DNA of 29,437 bases from a virus. The stretch lies in the IMG/VR virus record IMGVR_UViG_3300020187_000150, positions 1 through 29,437 of that record, one strand, 5' to 3'. The position numbers and the translations under genes were made by a program. Shown here one piece after another: positions 14,408 to 21,136 of this stretch; positions within the stretch are counted from its first letter, which is position 1; the number at the start of each line of letters is the position of its first letter. The notes below the pieces were generated by a model. That model did not search any database and was not told the DNA's origin. It was given only the letters and a program-made list of their open reading frames with translations.

Positions 14408-15118
14408 ATGAAAGCACTAGTGATAACGATTGCCGGCAATGAGCAATCAAAGTCTGCCGCTGATCGATGCATCGAAAGTTCGAAGAGCAACGACAACGAA
14501 TTCGAAATAGAAAAATTTAAAGCAACTATACCCGAAGAAGTTAAGAATATACTGATGCAACGCGGCATTGTCTGGAATTATCCTTGGACGGGCGAAGAGC
14601 TAGATTTAAAGTCTGGTATGTTAAAGTCTGCGTATGAAACAGCAGATCCGTTAAAGAGGATTGCATGTTTCCTGTCTCACTGGAGACTTTGGAATGTTGT
14701 TGCTTCAGTGTCAGAACCAAGGATAATCCTCGAGCACGATGCAATCTTCACTTCTAAAGTTGATGTCGATTCGTTAGTAAACTCCAGCTACCAAATCATC
14801 GGGTTGAACAACCCAATCGGCGCGACGAGACAGTCTCAGAGATTTCATGAAATGATTCAATCCGCAGAGATCGAATTACCTGGAGTTGTCCCTGTTCCCA
14901 CTATCGACAAGGATCAAGTGCCACAGGGTCTGGCGGGAAATTCTGCGTATATGATCAAACCTGAAGGTGCACGAAAGCTTCTCAAAGCAGTGCGGGATTT
15001 TGGCGCTTGGCCAAATGACGCCATAATGTGTAAACAATTATTACCTGGAGTTTTGGGTTGTTCTAAGCCATATTACACGGCAATTCAAGCAGGGTTAACA
15101 TCGAGCACAACAAGATGA
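14408..15118 (+). CDS. GT25-like glycosyltransferase, second paralogue, 236 aa
   Basis: LVITIAGNEQSKSAADRCI is the N-terminal GT25-like strand-helix. CFLSHWRLWN (~87-96) is the conserved SH-x-x-LW helix, and IILEHDAIF (E109-H-D111) is the acidic site. NSAYMIKPEGARKLL is the C-terminal family motif. The set matches the genes at 13676 and 15115, so the three form a tandem family that has diverged. No membrane segment is present. No SD is obvious. The stop overlaps the next ATG. Confidence 0.82.
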   Translation: MKALVITIAGNEQSKSAADRCIESSKSNDNEFEIEKFKATIPEEVKNILMQRGIVWNYPWTGEELDLKSGMLKSAYETADPLKRIACFLSHWRLWNVVASVSEPRIILEHDAIFTSKVDVDSLVNSSYQIIGLNNPIGATRQSQRFHEMIQSAEIELPGVVPVPTIDKDQVPQGLAGNSAYMIKPEGARKLLKAVRDFGAWPNDAIMCKQLLPGVLGCSKPYYTAIQAGLTSSTTR

Positions 15119-15759
15119 AATCATTTGTAATTACATTAAACACAGAGCCGTCCATGCGAGTGGCTAAACGATGCGTCAATTCTTTACCTGATTTTGCTGT
15201 GCGCGCTTTCGCTGCGATTACTCCAGCTGACGATCCCGCTGGGATGATGAAAGAACGAGGAATATCTCCGGAGAACTTTCACGAGAAATATTCATTCCCC
15301 GATTCTTGTATGGCAGCGTTTATGTCGCACCATACGCTTTGGGAGATGTGTGTGGCTGACAATGAGGAATATCAAATCTTTGAGCATGACGCAGTTTGTA
15401 TCGGGCATTTACCTGCATTCATTCCTTATGATAAATGCATCAACCTTGGTTACCCGAGCTATGGTAAGTTTAAAACCCCAGAATCTTTGGGTGTCGGACC
15501 ACTAATAAGCAAGAACTATTTTCCTGGTGCACATGCGTATAGAGTTAAACCCGCTGGTGCTCGAGAGCTCATCGAGCGCGCTAAGATTGACGCTGGCCCG
15601 ACAGATATTTTCATACACTCAGCAAGATTCCCTTGGCTACAAGAATACTATCCTTGGCCGATGAAAGCGGATGATAGTTTCTCCACCATTCAACGCGAAG
15701 AAGGCTGCTTGGCAAAGCATAACTGGAATGGGGGAGAGAACTTTGAAATCCTTAGATAG
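15115..15759 (+). CDS. GT25-like glycosyltransferase, third paralogue, 214 aa
   Basis: The same architecture as its two upstream neighbours: SFVITLNTEPSMRVAKRCV, AFMSHHTLWEM (SH-x-x-LW), IFEHDAVCI (E90-H-D92), and AYRVKPAGARELI. The shortest of the three. The ATGA start overlap and adjacency favour one polycistronic mRNA. The next gene begins inside its 3' end in another frame. Confidence 0.82.
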   Translation: MKSFVITLNTEPSMRVAKRCVNSLPDFAVRAFAAITPADDPAGMMKERGISPENFHEKYSFPDSCMAAFMSHHTLWEMCVADNEEYQIFEHDAVCIGHLPAFIPYDKCINLGYPSYGKFKTPESLGVGPLISKNYFPGAHAYRVKPAGARELIERAKIDAGPTDIFIHSARFPWLQEYYPWPMKADDSFSTIQREEGCLAKHNWNGGENFEILR

Positions 15760-16405
15760 ATGTTTTATCACCGGCTGTGATAGAAACACAGAGTGGATGC
15801 TTCCTTGGTTCTTGAAGAATTATGTCAAGCATAACACTACTCCGATTGTCTTTGCTGACTTTGGTGTAAGCGATGAGATGCGCGCATGGATCTATCAGGT
15901 ATCTGAATTTGCTGATATTCTGAATGTTACTAAACAACGAGTAAATGGTTGGTTCCTTAAACCTCGTTGTCTAGTCGAATGTAACGCTAAGGAAGTCTGT
16001 TGGTTAGATACCGACATGCATGTATTAGGCGATCTAAGTAATATCTTCTCACACCTCGAAGAAAACAAATTGGGCATGTGTGAAGACAAACCTTGGATCG
16101 CGCGACGTGGCGAAACGTGGCACAATTCAGGGACAATTGCCTTTAAAGGTAAACCAGATATTCTACTCAAGTGGGCAGAGCAGTGTAAGAATAGCCCTAA
16201 CACTGGTGACCAAGAAGTGCTACATGAAATGGTAAGTTTGACTCCACTATTACGAACAAGATATATAACTACATTACCAAACATCTATAACTGGTTACGT
16301 ATACAACTATTAGATGGGCAAGATAACCCAAATAAGTTGGTAATGCACTGGACGGGGCCGAAAGGCAAAGAGCAAATTAAGAAGTTGATGTATAATGACC
16401 AATAA
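15743..16405 (+). CDS. Glycosyltransferase with DxD motif, 220 aa, TTG start
   Basis: I choose TTG 15743, which has GGGGGAGAG 5-14 nt upstream; an ATG at 15728 is in frame but has no SD. The protein opens with RCFITGCDRNTEWMLPWFL, has VCWLDTDMHVLGD with D89-T-D91, and ends with VMHWTGPKGKE, where the His-Trp pair is typical of GT8-like enzymes. HNSGTIAFKG is the acceptor-side 'N.G....' segment. It overlaps the third GT25-like gene by 17 nt and the next gene by 11 nt. Donor and acceptor are unknown. Confidence 0.8.
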   Translation: MKSLDRCFITGCDRNTEWMLPWFLKNYVKHNTTPIVFADFGVSDEMRAWIYQVSEFADILNVTKQRVNGWFLKPRCLVECNAKEVCWLDTDMHVLGDLSNIFSHLEENKLGMCEDKPWIARRGETWHNSGTIAFKGKPDILLKWAEQCKNSPNTGDQEVLHEMVSLTPLLRTRYITTLPNIYNWLRIQLLDGQDNPNKLVMHWTGPKGKEQIKKLMYNDQ

Positions 16406-17225
16406 AGTTTTTCACATTGTAGGTAACGGCGACAACGCTATTCTTTTCAAACGAGCACCCAGAGAAGGTAAGGTGTTGATCTGTAACATGCCTCCGTTTG
16501 AGATCGAGAATGTGTTTGCTTCTTGCATGGTCGATTTCAAAATGATGCATGCTCTCACAGAAGGTTCATTGCGGCTCGATCAGTACGATTGGATTCTCGG
16601 CACCCGCCCACAAATCTGGATGCAAGAGCAACCAGGTTTCTATCTAAAGTATGCCAAGAATGTACGGGAAATGTATCCACATGTTCCTGAATATGCAGGT
16701 GGCGCAACAAACTTTAATTGTGGTATGATGGCTGTGCACTATGCGGCGGCTCGACAAGGCGCTACAGAAATCCACCTGTATGGGTTTGACTCTTTGTTTG
16801 ATTTTAATATGCGAAGCGTTACTGATTTGTATCTAATGGCCGATCGAGATAATAATAATAATTATCGGTTGATTGAGAACTGGCGACCTGTCTGGAAAAA
16901 CCTATTTGAAGAATTTCCTAACACTGAATTCCATCTACACCACACTCATGATGGATTTAAAATTCCGACGTCAGGAAACGTAACAATTGAGGTCTACGAG
17001 AAACGCCAACCCAAGGCTCCAAAAGAGCCAAGGAAAGAAATTAAATTGGCAATGTCTCGCCTCAACAATTTCCAAGATGGTGTCTCGAATGATGTGATTG
17101 ATGGCATTCTAGACGAACCTTCCACTCCACCCGTTGAAACTCCTGAAGTTCAATTGCCTCAGGTTCCACTCAACAGAAATCAACGCAGACATCTAGAGAA
17201 GCTCGAGAGGGCTAAGAAGAAATAA
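16395..17225 (+). CDS. Sialyltransferase-like (GT29/DUF115-like) conserved phage protein, 276 aa
   Basis: The N-terminus HIVGNGDNAILF is a GN-type nucleotide-binding loop as in sialyltransferase-like and DUF115-like proteins. Further conserved blocks are VDFKMMHALTEGSL, DWILGTRPQIWM, TNFNCGMMAVHYAA, LYGFDSLFDFNMRS and FHLHHTH. Marine T4-type phages carry this family, often labelled glycosyltransferase family 29; the label is recalled, not checked. The C-terminus is a Pro/Glu-rich linker followed by NRNQRRHLEKLERAKKK, a basic tail that could tether the enzyme to a capsid or nucleic acid. It closes the glycan block. Confidence 0.68.
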   Translation: MTNKVFHIVGNGDNAILFKRAPREGKVLICNMPPFEIENVFASCMVDFKMMHALTEGSLRLDQYDWILGTRPQIWMQEQPGFYLKYAKNVREMYPHVPEYAGGATNFNCGMMAVHYAAARQGATEIHLYGFDSLFDFNMRSVTDLYLMADRDNNNNYRLIENWRPVWKNLFEEFPNTEFHLHHTHDGFKIPTSGNVTIEVYEKRQPKAPKEPRKEIKLAMSRLNNFQDGVSNDVIDGILDEPSTPPVETPEVQLPQVPLNRNQRRHLEKLERAKKK

Positions 17226-17239
17226 ATCCACTTACTAAT

Positions 17240-17285
17240 CAACAGGTTGCGCCTTGTTGATAAATTGCTCAAGATATAGTATAGT
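17240..17285 (+). promoter_or_regulatory. Stem-loop sigma70-type promoter cassette, copy 4
   Basis: CAACAGG (17240-17246), loop TTGCGC, CTTGTTG (17253-17259), seven pairs including one G-T. The -35 box is TTGATA (17257-17262), the spacer is 17 nt, and the -10 box is TATAGT (17280-17285). It lies in the gap after the glycan block and drives the nuclease gene at 17313. Confidence 0.8.
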
Positions 17286-17312
17286 ATTGTAAATTGAAAT
17301 AGAGTGATAAAG

Positions 17313-18005
17313 ATGCAAGCAGCAAACTTCGAACACACCCCAATCGACCTTGGCTATGAAGACCTTGGTTGTATCACAGAGTCTACTGGTCGAAGATACC
17401 AGACACCGAAGGGTAAAGCATACCCGTCAATAACTACTGTGCTCAGCGTCTTGTCCAAAGATTCTATTGCTAAGTGGCGCGCCAAGGTTGGCGACGCAGA
17501 AGCTGACAAGATATCGTATCGCGCTTCTACTCGAGGCAGTCTTGTTCATGAATGTATTGAAGAGTACATCAACAACGAAGATTGGTCTTTGCTGCAAGCT
17601 AAGTATACCCCCGATATCATCCAGTCACTAATCTCTGTAAGGAGTATCTTAAATGAAAGAATCGGAAAGGTTTATGGCCAAGAATTACCGCTTTATTCAG
17701 ACCACCTTGGCATTGCTGGCCGTGTTGACTGTGTTGCCCAATTCGACGGTAAACCCGCCATCATCGACTTCAAAACAAGTAAACGCCCCAAGCCAAGAAA
17801 ATTTGTCAAGAGCTACTTCCAGCAAGAAGCTGGTTACGCGATCATGTGGGAAGAACGCACCGGTATGCCAATTACCCAACTCGTTACCATAATTGCGGTG
17901 GATAATGAAGACCCGCAGGTGTTCATAGAACATCGAGACGACTGGGCTGAAGAACTCCTCAAGACAATAGAACTCTATAAAAATCAACCAGTTACGCTTT
18001 GTTGA
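17313..18005 (+). CDS. PD-(D/E)XK exonuclease, RecB/MGME1-like, 230 aa
   Basis: The RecB-family nuclease core is clear: RGSLVHE with H79, GIAGRVDCVAQ with D139, AIIDFKTSK with D152 and K154, and the downstream QEAGY (Q171...Y175, the QxxxY helix). The N-terminal YPSITTVLSVLS followed by a Lys-rich helix is typical of the mitochondrial-genome-maintenance-exonuclease-1-like phage group. It probably digests single-strand ends in recombination, replication or host DNA breakdown. ATG 17313 is chosen over GTG 17304; the SD is poor. The stop TGA (18003-18005) lies inside the -35 box of promoter copy 5. Confidence 0.88.
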   Translation: MQAANFEHTPIDLGYEDLGCITESTGRRYQTPKGKAYPSITTVLSVLSKDSIAKWRAKVGDAEADKISYRASTRGSLVHECIEEYINNEDWSLLQAKYTPDIIQSLISVRSILNERIGKVYGQELPLYSDHLGIAGRVDCVAQFDGKPAIIDFKTSKRPKPRKFVKSYFQQEAGYAIMWEERTGMPITQLVTIIAVDNEDPQVFIEHRDDWAEELLKTIELYKNQPVTLC

Positions 18006-18030
18006 CATTTAACCTTCATTGCGCGATAAT
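17985..18030 (+). promoter_or_regulatory. Stem-loop sigma70-type promoter cassette, copy 5 (consensus -35)
   Basis: CAACCAG (17985-17991), loop TTACGC, TTTGTTG (17998-18004), one mismatch and one G-T. The -35 box is the perfect TTGACA (18002-18007), the spacer is 17 nt, and the -10 box is GATAAT (18025-18030). The left arm and loop are coding sequence for the end of the nuclease gene. Confidence 0.85.
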
Positions 18031-18059
18031 ACTCGTCCATTGAAAAGAAGGTTGTAAAA

Positions 18060-18272
18060 ATGTTTAGAAAAACCCCGTTAACTGAACGAATTTCACGCTT
18101 TTTAGAAAATTCACCTGAAGCCTCAAAAATTCCGCTTCACCCTGATGATTTTAATATTTTAAAAAACGCCGGTTGGTTAAATGAAAACCCGCCTGCTGAT
18201 GCAGTTAAAATTTTAAAGGGTTTACCGGTTACGCGGTTGGGTGATAACCCTCCTGGCCTACCCGATTTCTAA
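18060..18272 (+). CDS. Hypothetical accessory protein, 70 aa
   Basis: AAAGAAGGTTG precedes the ATG, just after promoter copy 5. The protein has a helical N-terminal half (TPLTERISRFLENSPEASKI) and a Pro-rich C-terminus (GDNPPGLPDF). Lys/Asn codons lean on AAA and AAT (a run of aaaattttaaaa-like bases), giving a more AT-rich look than the neighbours, which fits a recently acquired module. No family is recognised. Confidence 0.68.
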   Translation: MFRKTPLTERISRFLENSPEASKIPLHPDDFNILKNAGWLNENPPADAVKILKGLPVTRLGDNPPGLPDF

Positions 18273-18286
18273 AACTCTATAAAATT

Positions 18287-18332
18287 CAACGGCTTACGGG
18301 CCGTTGTCTTATTTATGTTTTTAAGAGATAAT
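18287..18332 (+). promoter_or_regulatory. Stem-loop sigma70-type promoter cassette, copy 6 (GC stem)
   Basis: CAACGGC (18287-18293), loop TTACGG, GCCGTTG (18300-18306), a perfect 7-bp stem whose inner pairs differ from the other copies on both arms. The -35 box is TTGTCT (18304-18309), the spacer is 17 nt, and the -10 box is GATAAT (18327-18332). The standard leader AAATAAGGAAAAGGAAGTG follows. Confidence 0.88.
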
Positions 18333-18361
18333 ACTCTTGTAAATAAGGAAAAGGAAGTGAA

Positions 18362-18628
18362 ATGGCAGCAATAGAATACAGAAAGTTTGAAGCAGCTGAT
18401 CTTGGTGACATCTTAGGATGGAAATCTGCTGCGGGGTACCTCGAAGGTAAGATCACTCGGATCGACCGAATGAAGAACACTGCCTGTAAAAAGACTCTCA
18501 GCGATTGGGTCATGGTTGAAGTCCTTCCTTACTTCGCGCGGTTTGAAGGTGAGACTGCTTACCTGAATGCAAATTTCCTGCTTGATCAAGCCAAGCCTCG
18601 CATAATGAAAAAAGAAGAGGTCGCGTGA
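18362..18628 (+). CDS. Hypothetical accessory protein, 88 aa
   Basis: The ATG follows the conserved purine-rich leader of promoter copy 6. The protein starts AAIEYRKFEAADLGDILGW and has a charged, Lys/Arg-rich C-terminal half. No recognised domain, signal or membrane span. The stop TGA overlaps the next ATG (TGATG at 18626-18630). Confidence 0.68.
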   Translation: MAAIEYRKFEAADLGDILGWKSAAGYLEGKITRIDRMKNTACKKTLSDWVMVEVLPYFARFEGETAYLNANFLLDQAKPRIMKKEEVA

Positions 18629-18846
18629 TGACGAACAAAGTTGATAACCTTGGGCGATTACAAGAAATCATTGAAGAATTGAAGATGCTAGGAGGAGAAG
18701 CGAAATATATCATGCGTGAATGTTTTCCGGACTCGTTTGAGACAGCAGATTCGTATGATGTGTTCAACTTCTCTGGCAGCATGAACCCTTACGATACTAC
18801 CTTCGAATCTTGTGTTCAACAAGCTGCTGATGAAGAGATGTTCTAA
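18628..18846 (+). CDS. Hypothetical acidic protein, 72 aa
   Basis: I take ATG 18628 rather than GTG 18625, with AAGAAGAGG upstream. The N-terminal half is a helix (RLQEIIEELKMLGGEAKYIMRE), and the rest is acidic and aromatic (SYDVFNFSGSMNPYDTTFES). Coupled to the 18362 gene. No family is recognised. Confidence 0.66.
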   Translation: MTNKVDNLGRLQEIIEELKMLGGEAKYIMRECFPDSFETADSYDVFNFSGSMNPYDTTFESCVQQAADEEMF

Positions 18847-18860
18847 AAGCACAATAATAT

Positions 18861-18906
18861 CAACAACTTACCAGTTGTTGTCTCGTTAATGTTTTTAAGA
18901 GATAAT
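18861..18906 (+). promoter_or_regulatory. Stem-loop sigma70-type promoter cassette, copy 7
   Basis: CAACAAC (18861-18867), loop TTACCA, GTTGTTG (18874-18880), a perfect stem. The -35 box is TTGTCT (18878-18883), the spacer is 17 nt, identical to that of copy 8, and the -10 box is GATAAT (18901-18906). Confidence 0.9.
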
Positions 18907-18936
18907 ACTTTTGTAAATAAGGAAAGGAAGTGAAAT

Positions 18937-19101
18937 ATGGTCCCATGGTATGCAAAAGGCGAAGTCGGTGAATACTTGATTCACGCGCTTGATTTGATTC
19001 AAGACGGGCAGATCAACGATGCTATCAGTGCTTGTCTCAGTGTTGGTATGAGCGACGAAGAAATTGATGAGTTTTTATCTGACGAAGGAGTTACACAATG
19101 A
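18937..19101 (+). CDS. Hypothetical small acidic protein, 54 aa
   Basis: The ATG is preceded by AAGGAAAGGAAG from promoter copy 7. The product (VPWYAKGEVGEYLIHALDLIQDG...SDEEIDEFLSDE) is acidic and probably all-helical, resembling short helix-turn-helix-like dimerisation stretches, but without a firm motif. The stop overlaps the next ATG (ATGA at 19098). Confidence 0.65.
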   Translation: MVPWYAKGEVGEYLIHALDLIQDGQINDAISACLSVGMSDEEIDEFLSDEGVTQ

Positions 19102-19328
19102 GAGATTTGAAAGGTAAGATTTGCGAAATCGATTATGTCGGTTCGAATGTGAGAGTTCTCGGCAAGATCACCGAATCGCGTTACAGTTCTTATGCTGGTG
19201 TAACGCACCACTTTGAGTTCATGACTCCGTTTCGATGGGAACAGAACGGATGCGAGATTGTAAGGGAAGTTGGTGAGGGTTCTTGCACCGATGATAACAT
19301 GGTCGTAAAGGTATGGGAGACAGTGTAA
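19098..19328 (+). CDS. Hypothetical beta-rich protein, 76 aa
   Basis: ATGA overlap at 19098 couples it to the upstream gene; GAAGGAG is the SD. The sequence is beta-rich from its start (GKICEIDYVGSNVRVLGKITESRYSS) with aromatic residues and an acidic end. It could form a small beta-barrel. The stop TAA overlaps the next ATG (TAATG). Confidence 0.65.
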   Translation: MRDLKGKICEIDYVGSNVRVLGKITESRYSSYAGVTHHFEFMTPFRWEQNGCEIVREVGEGSCTDDNMVVKVWETV

Positions 19329-19492
19329 TGGGTAATGAAATGTTTATTTTTCTGGACAAGTTGCGTGAAAGTGGTAAAATCAATATGTTTGGTGCACCCA
19401 AACTTCTGCAAGAAACCTTCGGTTTGAGTAAGAAAGAATCCATACAAGTGTTCCAAGCTTGGGCAGAAGCGTTCAAAGCACCCCCCGAATAG
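19328..19492 (+). CDS. Hypothetical small helical protein, 54 aa
   Basis: Starts within TAATG at 19326. The product (MFIFLDKLRESGKINMFGAPKLLQETFGLSKKES...VFQAWAEAF) has the layout of a small helical protein with a 'L...FGL...E....F..W...F' pattern. The related gene at 20186 shares the spacing (FKLTRSESYSVFHNWKASF), so the two are probably divergent paralogues. The role is unknown; DNA binding is only a guess. Confidence 0.66.
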   Translation: MGNEMFIFLDKLRESGKINMFGAPKLLQETFGLSKKESIQVFQAWAEAFKAPPE

Positions 19493-19515
19493 GAGAAGTA
19501 AGTTGCGTGTGATAT

Positions 19516-19561
19516 CAACAACTTACCAGCTGTTGTCTCGTTAATGTTTTTAAGAGATAAT
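19516..19561 (+). promoter_or_regulatory. Stem-loop sigma70-type promoter cassette, copy 8
   Basis: CAACAAC (19516-19522), loop TTACCA, GCTGTTG (19529-19535), one mismatch. The -35 box is TTGTCT (19533-19538), the spacer is 17 nt, identical to that of copy 7, and the -10 box is GATAAT (19556-19561). The conserved leader leads to the ATG at 19591. Confidence 0.9.
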
Positions 19562-19590
19562 ACTCTTGTAAATAAGGAAAAGGAAGCGAA

Positions 19591-20106
19591 ATGTCTACTA
19601 GAGCAACTTACCAATTTGTTTCATCTCTTGGTGATACCGATGCAGCAACTAAAACCTTCTACCTTCATTATGATGGTTATCCCGAAGGCGCTGCGAAGTA
19701 TTTTTCCTCTGCGTTGAAATGTCAAGCAAACGACACCCCATGTGGTTACCAGTTGCAGGACGATTTTATTCTTAATCACAATCCGTCTGAAATTGAAGAT
19801 CACGAGGAACACGGTGATACTGAATTTCGTTATACTTTCAATCGTGACACCCTCAATATCCTAGTCGAGAAAAGAGCTGGTTCATTGCCTCGGGACTTTG
19901 ACAACTACTTTGACGGCGCTCTCATGGATTTCATTGAACAAGAGACTGACACTTACTACGAGTCAACAGACTATCGCGACCTGATGATGAGTATGGTAGA
20001 TGATGGTGTTCTCTCTGCCGAGGACGCGCTCCGAGCGTGCCTTGTATCAATGTCACAAGACGATGTCCGTGACACCATGATTCTCAATGAGCTAAAAGCT
20101 TTCTAA
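19591..20106 (+). CDS. Conserved phage protein of unknown function, 171 aa
   Basis: A strong SD (AAGGAAAAGGAAG) follows promoter copy 8. The sequence starts STRATYQFVSSL and has FYLHYDGYPEGAAKYF (~22-37), a pattern I recall from widespread phage and bacterial small proteins, possibly nucleotide-related, though no function is assigned. The middle is acidic (EIEDHEEHGDTE), and the C-terminus is helical (SAEDALRACLVSMSQDDVRD). No membrane part. Confidence 0.78.
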   Translation: MSTRATYQFVSSLGDTDAATKTFYLHYDGYPEGAAKYFSSALKCQANDTPCGYQLQDDFILNHNPSEIEDHEEHGDTEFRYTFNRDTLNILVEKRAGSLPRDFDNYFDGALMDFIEQETDTYYESTDYRDLMMSMVDDGVLSAEDALRACLVSMSQDDVRDTMILNELKAF

Positions 20107-20109
20107 TTC

Positions 20110-20155
20110 CAATGAGTTACCACTGGTTGTCGGGTTAGCTGATTTGAACGATAAT
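20110..20155 (+). promoter_or_regulatory. Stem-loop sigma70-type promoter cassette, copy 9
   Basis: CAATGAG (20110-20116), loop TTACCA, CTGGTTG (20123-20129), one mismatch and one G-T. The -35 box is TTGTCG (20127-20132), the spacer is 17 nt, and the -10 box is GATAAT (20150-20155). The leader (AAAGAAAAGGAAACGC) precedes the ATG at 20186. Confidence 0.86.
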
Positions 20156-20185
20156 ACTCTAGTAATTAAAGAAAAGGAAACGCAA

Positions 20186-20386
20186 ATGCGAATGATAGAA
20201 GAATGGGAAAAACACATGATGTACGAGGCGTTGGTGACAATGCAAGAGTACGGCGAAAGTAAGTTTGAATGTATTAATATGTTACGAGAAGAGTTTAAAC
20301 TCACTCGTAGTGAATCATACAGCGTCTTTCATAACTGGAAAGCAAGCTTTCGAGTCACATCATCAAGATATTCAATCTGCGCGTAA
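20186..20386 (+). CDS. Hypothetical small helical protein, 66 aa
   Basis: I start at 20186, after AAAGGAAACGC of promoter copy 9; an upstream TTG would sit inside the promoter. The protein is helical with a Glu/Met-rich first helix and a second half FKLTRSESYSVFHNWKASF that parallels the 19328 product (FGLSKKESIQVFQAWAEAF). A paralogous pair in the same accessory region supports duplication of single-gene cassettes. Confidence 0.68.
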   Translation: MRMIEEWEKHMMYEALVTMQEYGESKFECINMLREEFKLTRSESYSVFHNWKASFRVTSSRYSICA

Positions 20387-20396
20387 GGAGAGTTAA

Positions 20397-20594
20397 ATGG
20401 ATAATTTTGCGATCACCAAGTTTTTAAGAGTTATGCTCAACCGATTCGGCGACGAGCTGAGCACCACCGAAGTTATCGACGCCACTCTGCGCAGGTTCAC
20501 CCTATTTCCGAAAGATCGGTTTTATGGAGATGCCTTAGATCAAGAGATGGTTCGCGATATCGCTCTTGCTGATAGGCTTCGGAAAGCCTCGTGA
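20397..20594 (+). CDS. Hypothetical protein, 65 aa
   Basis: TAAGGAGAG lies upstream of the ATG. The protein (DNFAITKFLRVMLNRFGDELSTTEVIDATLRRF...) is probably a compact three-helix bundle with acid and Arg residues. The stop TGA overlaps a GTG start of the next small ORF (GTGA). No family is recognised. Confidence 0.66.
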   Translation: MDNFAITKFLRVMLNRFGDELSTTEVIDATLRRFTLFPKDRFYGDALDQEMVRDIALADRLRKAS

Positions 20595-20698
20595 ACGACT
20601 ACAGATCAGAACTTTTTATGAAGTTTTGGATGGGATTCTTGTGGGGTGTAGCCACCGCGGATATCCTTTTGTTGGCGATATTTTTGATCTTTAGGTAG
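20591..20698 (+). CDS. Micro membrane protein, 35 aa, GTG start
   Basis: The GTG at 20591 overlaps the preceding TGA (GTGA), and no other start fits. The product has a polar head (NDYRSEL) and a hydrophobic segment FWMGFLWGVATADILLLAIFLIF. The next gene has AGGAGAG after its stop. Membrane profile and coupling make it plausible despite its length. Confidence 0.5.
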   Translation: MNDYRSELFMKFWMGFLWGVATADILLLAIFLIFR

Positions 20699-20707
20699 GA
20701 GAGTTTA

Positions 20708-21049
20708 ATGGGAAAGACGAAGAAAAAAGCTGGCGCATATCAGTTCCCGAATCCAGAGAGCGAGGTAGGAGAACTCATCAAGCGCAGAAGGTTACAAATG
20801 CTTGTTCACAGCTGTCTCTACTACGCTCTCGACGAGAATATTTGGGCTGACCACCAGTTCGACGCTGCAGCGAAAGAGCTCGCAGAGCTCCTCCAAGCCT
20901 CTCCAAACGCCTATTCAGACCAGTATGACAAGTATTTTGAAGGGTGGGACGGAAGCTCGGGGTATCACTTACCTCACCGAGACCCATGGGTGATGGCTTC
21001 GGCGCGTAACCTATTGATTTCACACGAGAAAAACAAAGAAACCTATTAA
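20708..21049 (+). CDS. Small protein resembling the Ia domain of NAD+-dependent DNA ligase, 113 aa
   Basis: The segment EVGELIKRRRLQMLVHSCLYYALDENIWADHQFDAAAKELAELL (residues ~20-63) parallels the N-terminal Ia domain of LigA (helix, 'YY..D.P...D..YD.L..EL..LE'), which binds NMN of NAD+. The C-terminal part (FEGWDGSSGYHLP) is what I recall from phage relatives. The adenylation domain is absent, so it cannot be a full ligase. A role in NAD+ or nucleotide handling is possible. AGGAGAG precedes the ATG. Confidence 0.6.
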   Translation: MGKTKKKAGAYQFPNPESEVGELIKRRRLQMLVHSCLYYALDENIWADHQFDAAAKELAELLQASPNAYSDQYDKYFEGWDGSSGYHLPHRDPWVMASARNLLISHEKNKETY

Positions 21050-21060
21050 TCTTTACTAAT

Positions 21061-21106
21061 CAACAACTTACCAACGGTTGCCTGATTAGTGTATATGAGC
21101 GATAAT
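21061..21106 (+). promoter_or_regulatory. Stem-loop sigma70-type promoter cassette, copy 10
   Basis: CAACAAC (21061-21067), loop TTACCA, ACGGTTG (21074-21080), stem weakened to the outer 4 pairs plus isolated pairs. The -35 box is TTGCCT (21078-21083), the spacer is 17 nt, and the -10 box is GATAAT (21101-21106). The standard leader follows. Confidence 0.87.
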
Positions 21107-21136
21107 ACTCTTGTAAATAAGGAAAGGGAAGTGAAT

